Assembly (NCBI GenBank): GCA_016845105.1
Contig: JAERTF010000203.1
Coordinates: 1-37,303 of the forward strand
Direction of reading: 5' to 3'
Source of the DNA: Bacteroidota bacterium
GTDB taxonomy: Bacteria > Bacteroidota > Bacteroidia > Bacteroidales > F082
Length of the DNA: 37,303 nt
Shown here: positions 35,030 through 37,303 of the stretch, piece by piece
How positions within the stretch are numbered: the first letter of the stretch is position 1
How the letters are laid out: every line of letters begins with the position of its first letter
Made by a program: the position numbers and the translations under genes
The notes under the pieces: model-generated
Told to the model about the DNA's origin: nothing
Databases searched by the model: none
The model's input: the letters and a program-made list of their open reading frames with translations, nothing else

Positions 35030-35668
35030 TTAATTGATAATTTCAAAATCAAGCTTTATGCTTCCATGATCAATAATAATTCTATTGGGTGATTCATTAT
35101 TGTATTCAGACATAACTACTATTGACTTCATACTTCCTAAAAATTTCACCTTGTTAATTTCAGAAATATTACCAGCAAGAGTAGTAACGTAACCAAGTTT
35201 TTTTTTCTTCACCAAAAATGTATTCGGATTGGCATCATTTACACTAATGTTGGAAACATTTAATTCAGGTGGATAAAAAAGCAATCCAAAATCTTTTTTT
35301 AACATATTTACAAGCAGCTTCTTATCCAGAACTTCCATAATATAATGAATCTTTGGAGGAAGTAATTCCTCAACTGGAAATTCAATATCAAAATACTTCA
35401 TTCCCAGCTCTGACATTGCAACTACTCTATAGGCACTATCCGATTTTTTAAATAAAGTTAAACCAGTTAGGTTAATACTATATATATCAATATTAGTCTT
35501 GTAAATACTTCTTTTAAAATCTGAATTGAAAACAAGAGGGTTGTTAATGTTGAATTTTTCAGATTTTGTAATTGGCTTATAACCAGCGACTGAACATGAA
35601 GTAACAATAAAAAGTATTGATATTATACCAACTAATGCAGGTCGTATTCTTTTTATTACTACAATCAC
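35030..35668 (-). CDS. Lipoprotein of the LolA-deacetylase operon, possible LolB-like partner
   Basis: This 212-residue lipoprotein (FIVTSCSVAG, lipobox Cys25) is not recognised as a known family by its residues alone. The body is predicted mixed beta with a few helices, consistent with a LolA/LolB-type half-barrel. Its position directly after a LolA-like gene, with a 4-base overlap of stop and start, makes a LolB-like receptor or a cluster-specific lipid-handling lipoprotein the best guess. Similar small lipoproteins accompany LolA in aryl-polyene/flexirubin clusters (recalled, not checked). It is last in the operon and convergent with the FISUMP gene. Confidence 0.6.
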   Translation of the reverse strand: MIVVIKRIRPALVGIISILFIVTSCSVAGYKPITKSEKFNINNPLVFNSDFKRSIYKTNIDIYSINLTGLTLFKKSDSAYRVVAMSELGMKYFDIEFPVEELLPPKIHYIMEVLDKKLLVNMLKKDFGLLFYPPELNVSNISVNDANPNTFLVKKKKLGYVTTLAGNISEINKVKFLGSMKSIVVMSEYNNESPNRIIIDHGSIKLDFEIIN

Positions 35669-36309
35669 TTCTTCTCAATTATAAAATTCTCATCTGGTAT
35701 ATCGATGTTAACCTTCTTATCTTGAAATAATATGGAAGTAAAATCATCTCCTGGTTCGTTGAAAATAACTTTTACAACCTCCATATTAACTTTGCTAAAA
35801 TATATTTCAATTGATGAAAGCATCGAACTTACATTTTTATTTATTGGCACTAGTTCTGCCAAAAAAAGACTTTCGTTCTCCTTAAACTTCGCTAAAAAAT
35901 CGGGGTTATCAATAAAATCGCCACTAATAGCAGTAACAATCATGCTATTGATCTCGCGAAACATTGGATTCGAATCAATGTCAAATTCATTTATTTTATT
36001 ATTACTAAGAATTGTAAACTTTCCATTATGTATGGATATTATGTATTCAACCGGTGTATTGTATTGCCACCTAACATTATTCTCTTTCTTGAATAAAAAT
36101 ATCCCTTTACTAATTATGACTTCCTCAAGCATCCAAAGATGTTTTTCCTGAACAAATTTGCTCTCAATACTTTTTGTAAACTCAGCCTGTGAAGTTAACC
36201 TTAACTTAAGTTGTTCAATATCTTGGACTTCAACAAAAGAAGTATATTGTGCCATTGAGGGATATAATCCCACAGTAATTAATAATATTAACACTATGCT
36301 ATACTTCAT
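35665..36309 (-). CDS. LolA-like outer membrane lipoprotein carrier protein
   Basis: This 214-residue periplasmic protein has a signal peptide (1-20, ending PSMAQ) and the LolA pattern: SIESKFVQEKHLWMLEEVIISKGIFLFKK (about 49-77) and NVRWQYNTPVEYIISIHNGKFTIL (about 79-102), corresponding to the family's F.Q....L......G....(r)P...rW.y..P motifs. It would carry an acyl-containing molecule across the periplasm. It overlaps the deacetylase gene by 11 bases and the following lipoprotein gene by 4, so the three are translated from one message. The main cellular LolA is usually encoded apart from such clusters, so this may be a dedicated paralog. Confidence 0.82.
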   Translation of the reverse strand: MKYSIVLILLITVGLYPSMAQYTSFVEVQDIEQLKLRLTSQAEFTKSIESKFVQEKHLWMLEEVIISKGIFLFKKENNVRWQYNTPVEYIISIHNGKFTILSNNKINEFDIDSNPMFREINSMIVTAISGDFIDNPDFLAKFKENESLFLAELVPINKNVSSMLSSIEIYFSKVNMEVVKVIFNEPGDDFTSILFQDKKVNIDIPDENFIIEKK

Positions 36310-37066
36310 ATGCCGGAATATTTAATAAACTTGTCAAACTTACAACTTTGTAATTATTAAATTCTAACCATTCCAAATATTCGCTAACAATTGATATTGT
36401 TGCCGGAACTGTATCATGAAACAAAACAATATCTCCGGGGTGAGTCTTTGATTTTAGCTTTGCTAGTACATCATCCGAACTTAGTATTGTGTCGAAAGAA
36501 CGAACACTCCAGCCAATAGAAGTAAGTTTAGTCCTTTTTAATGCCCTACCAAGCATTGGGTTTGTAACACCATAGGGTGGTCTGAATAACGATGGTTTCT
36601 TCCCTATTATTTTGTAAATCTCATTATTGGTACAATTTATTTCATTCATCATTCTAGTTGAAGAAAACAAATCAAAAAACTTTGAGTGATAATATGTATG
36701 GTTAGCTATTATATGCCCCTCGGAAAAAGCTTTTTTAACAATTTTACTATTTAATGATACTGCTTCACCAGTACAAAAAAATGCAGCACTTACGTTTTTT
36801 TCTTGCAATAAACTAAGAAGCTTTGGTGTATTCTGTGAGTGAGGGCCATCATCAAATGTTATGGAAACCTCCTTTTCATTTGTGATGCCTTTACAATACG
36901 AATCAACAAAGTAATTAAATTTAATACTAGATGATCCAATTACATTAACTAACAAGTATATAATAGCTATGGGAATTAAATATACCAAGGATATAGTATT
37001 TAGAATCCACCCTAATACTATTAATAACACAAATATTATGGTAATTACATTTACCTTGATTCTCAT
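36299..37066 (-). CDS. Membrane-anchored polysaccharide deacetylase (NodB domain)
   Basis: This 255-residue protein has two N-terminal membrane segments (about 7-27 and 28-45) followed by a NodB/CE4 domain. All five CE4 motifs are recognisable: TFDDGP (70-75, Asp72/Asp73), NHTYYH (122-127, metal ligands His123/His127), RPPYG (162-166), a Trp-containing motif near GWSVRSFD (185-192), and VLFHD (214-218, His217). It removes N- or O-acyl groups from a sugar or related substrate at the outer face of the inner membrane. It heads an operon with LolA and a lipoprotein. Deacetylases of this kind occur in flexirubin/aryl-polyene clusters. Two -7-like boxes lie upstream, and an IS element begins about 100 bases upstream. 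Confidence 0.88.
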   Translation of the reverse strand: MRIKVNVITIIFVLLIVLGWILNTISLVYLIPIAIIYLLVNVIGSSSIKFNYFVDSYCKGITNEKEVSITFDDGPHSQNTPKLLSLLQEKNVSAAFFCTGEAVSLNSKIVKKAFSEGHIIANHTYYHSKFFDLFSSTRMMNEINCTNNEIYKIIGKKPSLFRPPYGVTNPMLGRALKRTKLTSIGWSVRSFDTILSSDDVLAKLKSKTHPGDIVLFHDTVPATISIVSEYLEWLEFNNYKVVSLTSLLNIPAYEV

Positions 37067-37073
37067 AATAATG

Positions 37074-37110
37074 CAAAGTTATTCTTTTTACCTCGTTTTA
37101 TGCAAAAGTA
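37074..37110 (-). promoter_or_regulatory. Candidate promoter boxes for the deacetylase-LolA operon
   Basis: Two minus-strand matches to TAnnTTTG lie here: TACTTTTG (37103-37110) and TAACTTTG (37074-37081). The first leaves a 36-base leader, while the second lies only 7 bases from the ATG and is less plausible. A -33 box was not clear for either. Confidence 0.4.
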
Positions 37111-37170
37111 GAAAGTTGTAACTCGACATATTGAAACGATATATAAAGGGTTGAAATAATAATAATCACT

Positions 37171-37303
37171 AGTGTCCGGTAAAACTATTTTAAAACAGGT
37201 CAGACATATTTCAGTCTGACCCGTAATGTCTACTTTTGAGTTACCACACAAAAAAGACAGACATGGGTAAAACTACAAATTTTAACGGACAGCCAATATT
37301 TAA
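37171..37303 (+). mobile_element. Left end of an IS4-family-like insertion sequence (cut by window edge)
   Basis: The sequence switches from AT-rich intergenic DNA to AGTGTCCGGTAAAAC near 37171, a plausible terminal inverted repeat. Next comes a perfect 8-base-stem hairpin (GGTCAGAC 37198-37205, GTCTGACC 37214-37221), then the start of a transposase-like frame at 37263. Hairpins ahead of transposase genes commonly protect against read-through expression. The exact left boundary and any target duplication cannot be fixed without the right end. Confidence 0.5.
37263..37303 (+). CDS. Start of IS4-type (DUF4372-like) transposase, partial
   Basis: Only 13 codons are present, reading MGKTTNFNGQPIF, before the window ends. 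This closely resembles the N-terminus of Bacteroidota IS4-family transposases with a DUF4372 domain, which begin with a short basic stretch followed by a GQPIF-type motif. The preceding hairpin and possible inverted repeat support the call. With so few residues the assignment is tentative. Confidence 0.6.
   Translation, partial: MGKTTNFNGQPIF

Noticed and set aside
37063..37251. 62-residue minus-strand frame upstream of the deacetylase gene
   Set aside because: It runs through the promoter region and the IS end, has no coding character and no recognisable domain.
1..37303. CRISPR arrays, rRNA, tRNA genes
   Set aside because: No regularly spaced repeats and no cloverleaf or rRNA-like segments were seen in any intergenic region.

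Overview
The window reads as a piece of a low-GC Bacteroidota chromosome, probably a marine or sediment Bacteroidales/Marinilabiliales-type organism. The evidence is type IX secretion (T9SS) C-terminal sorting tails on three proteins, TonB-dependent uptake, LruC and FISUMP domains, many lipoproteins whose lipobox Cys sits about 18-25 residues in, and several upstream regions carrying the Bacteroidetes promoter pattern TTG-N17..21-TAnnTTTG instead of E. coli-like boxes. The genus is inference. No rRNA, tRNA or CRISPR was seen.

Layout. 1-3.2 kb: a GreA/GreB-like factor (minus), then two tandem MacB/FtsX-type ABC permeases (plus) with no ATPase beside them. 3.2-7.9 kb: a two-gene glycan operon (minus), GH20 beta-N-acetylhexosaminidase then GH92 alpha-mannosidase, behind a clear promoter. 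7.9-9.3 kb: two separately transcribed small secreted proteins built from an acidic YIDDIP repeat; their coding regions, upstream blocks and terminators look like a tandem duplication. 9.3-13.5 kb: a peptide/hydroxyproline set (minus): M24B Xaa-Pro aminopeptidase, trans-3-hydroxy-L-proline dehydratase-type enzyme, C69 dipeptidase. 13.6-16.4 kb: a secreted CotH-kinase/lamin-tail/T9SS protein followed by exported MsrB. 16.5-23.3 kb: a metal-efflux operon (minus): His-rich small protein, CusB-like adaptor, CzcA/CusA-like RND pump, TolC-like channel. Between adaptor and pump sits an S23-type four-helix-bundle gene flanked by matching inverted repeats. 23.4-25.7 kb: two paralogous T9SS propeller-like proteins. 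25.9-29.2 kb: a cysteine-synthase-fold enzyme with an odd Cys-rich tail, and a TonB-dependent receptor. 29.4-35 kb (plus): a small lipoprotein and an LruC-domain protein, an aldo/keto reductase, and a VWA-FISUMP lipoprotein. 35-37.1 kb: a tightly overlapping minus-strand operon of polysaccharide deacetylase, LolA-like protein and a lipoprotein, a set typical of aryl-polyene/flexirubin clusters. The right edge is the start of an IS4-type insertion sequence.

How it fits together. GH20 with GH92, plus Xaa-Pro aminopeptidase, dipeptidase and 3-hydroxyproline dehydratase, suggests breakdown of animal-type glycoprotein and collagen-like material (inference). The most unusual items are the YIDDIP repeat pair with its conserved upstream block, and the inverted-repeat-bounded four-helix-bundle gene placed exactly between two genes of an efflux operon.
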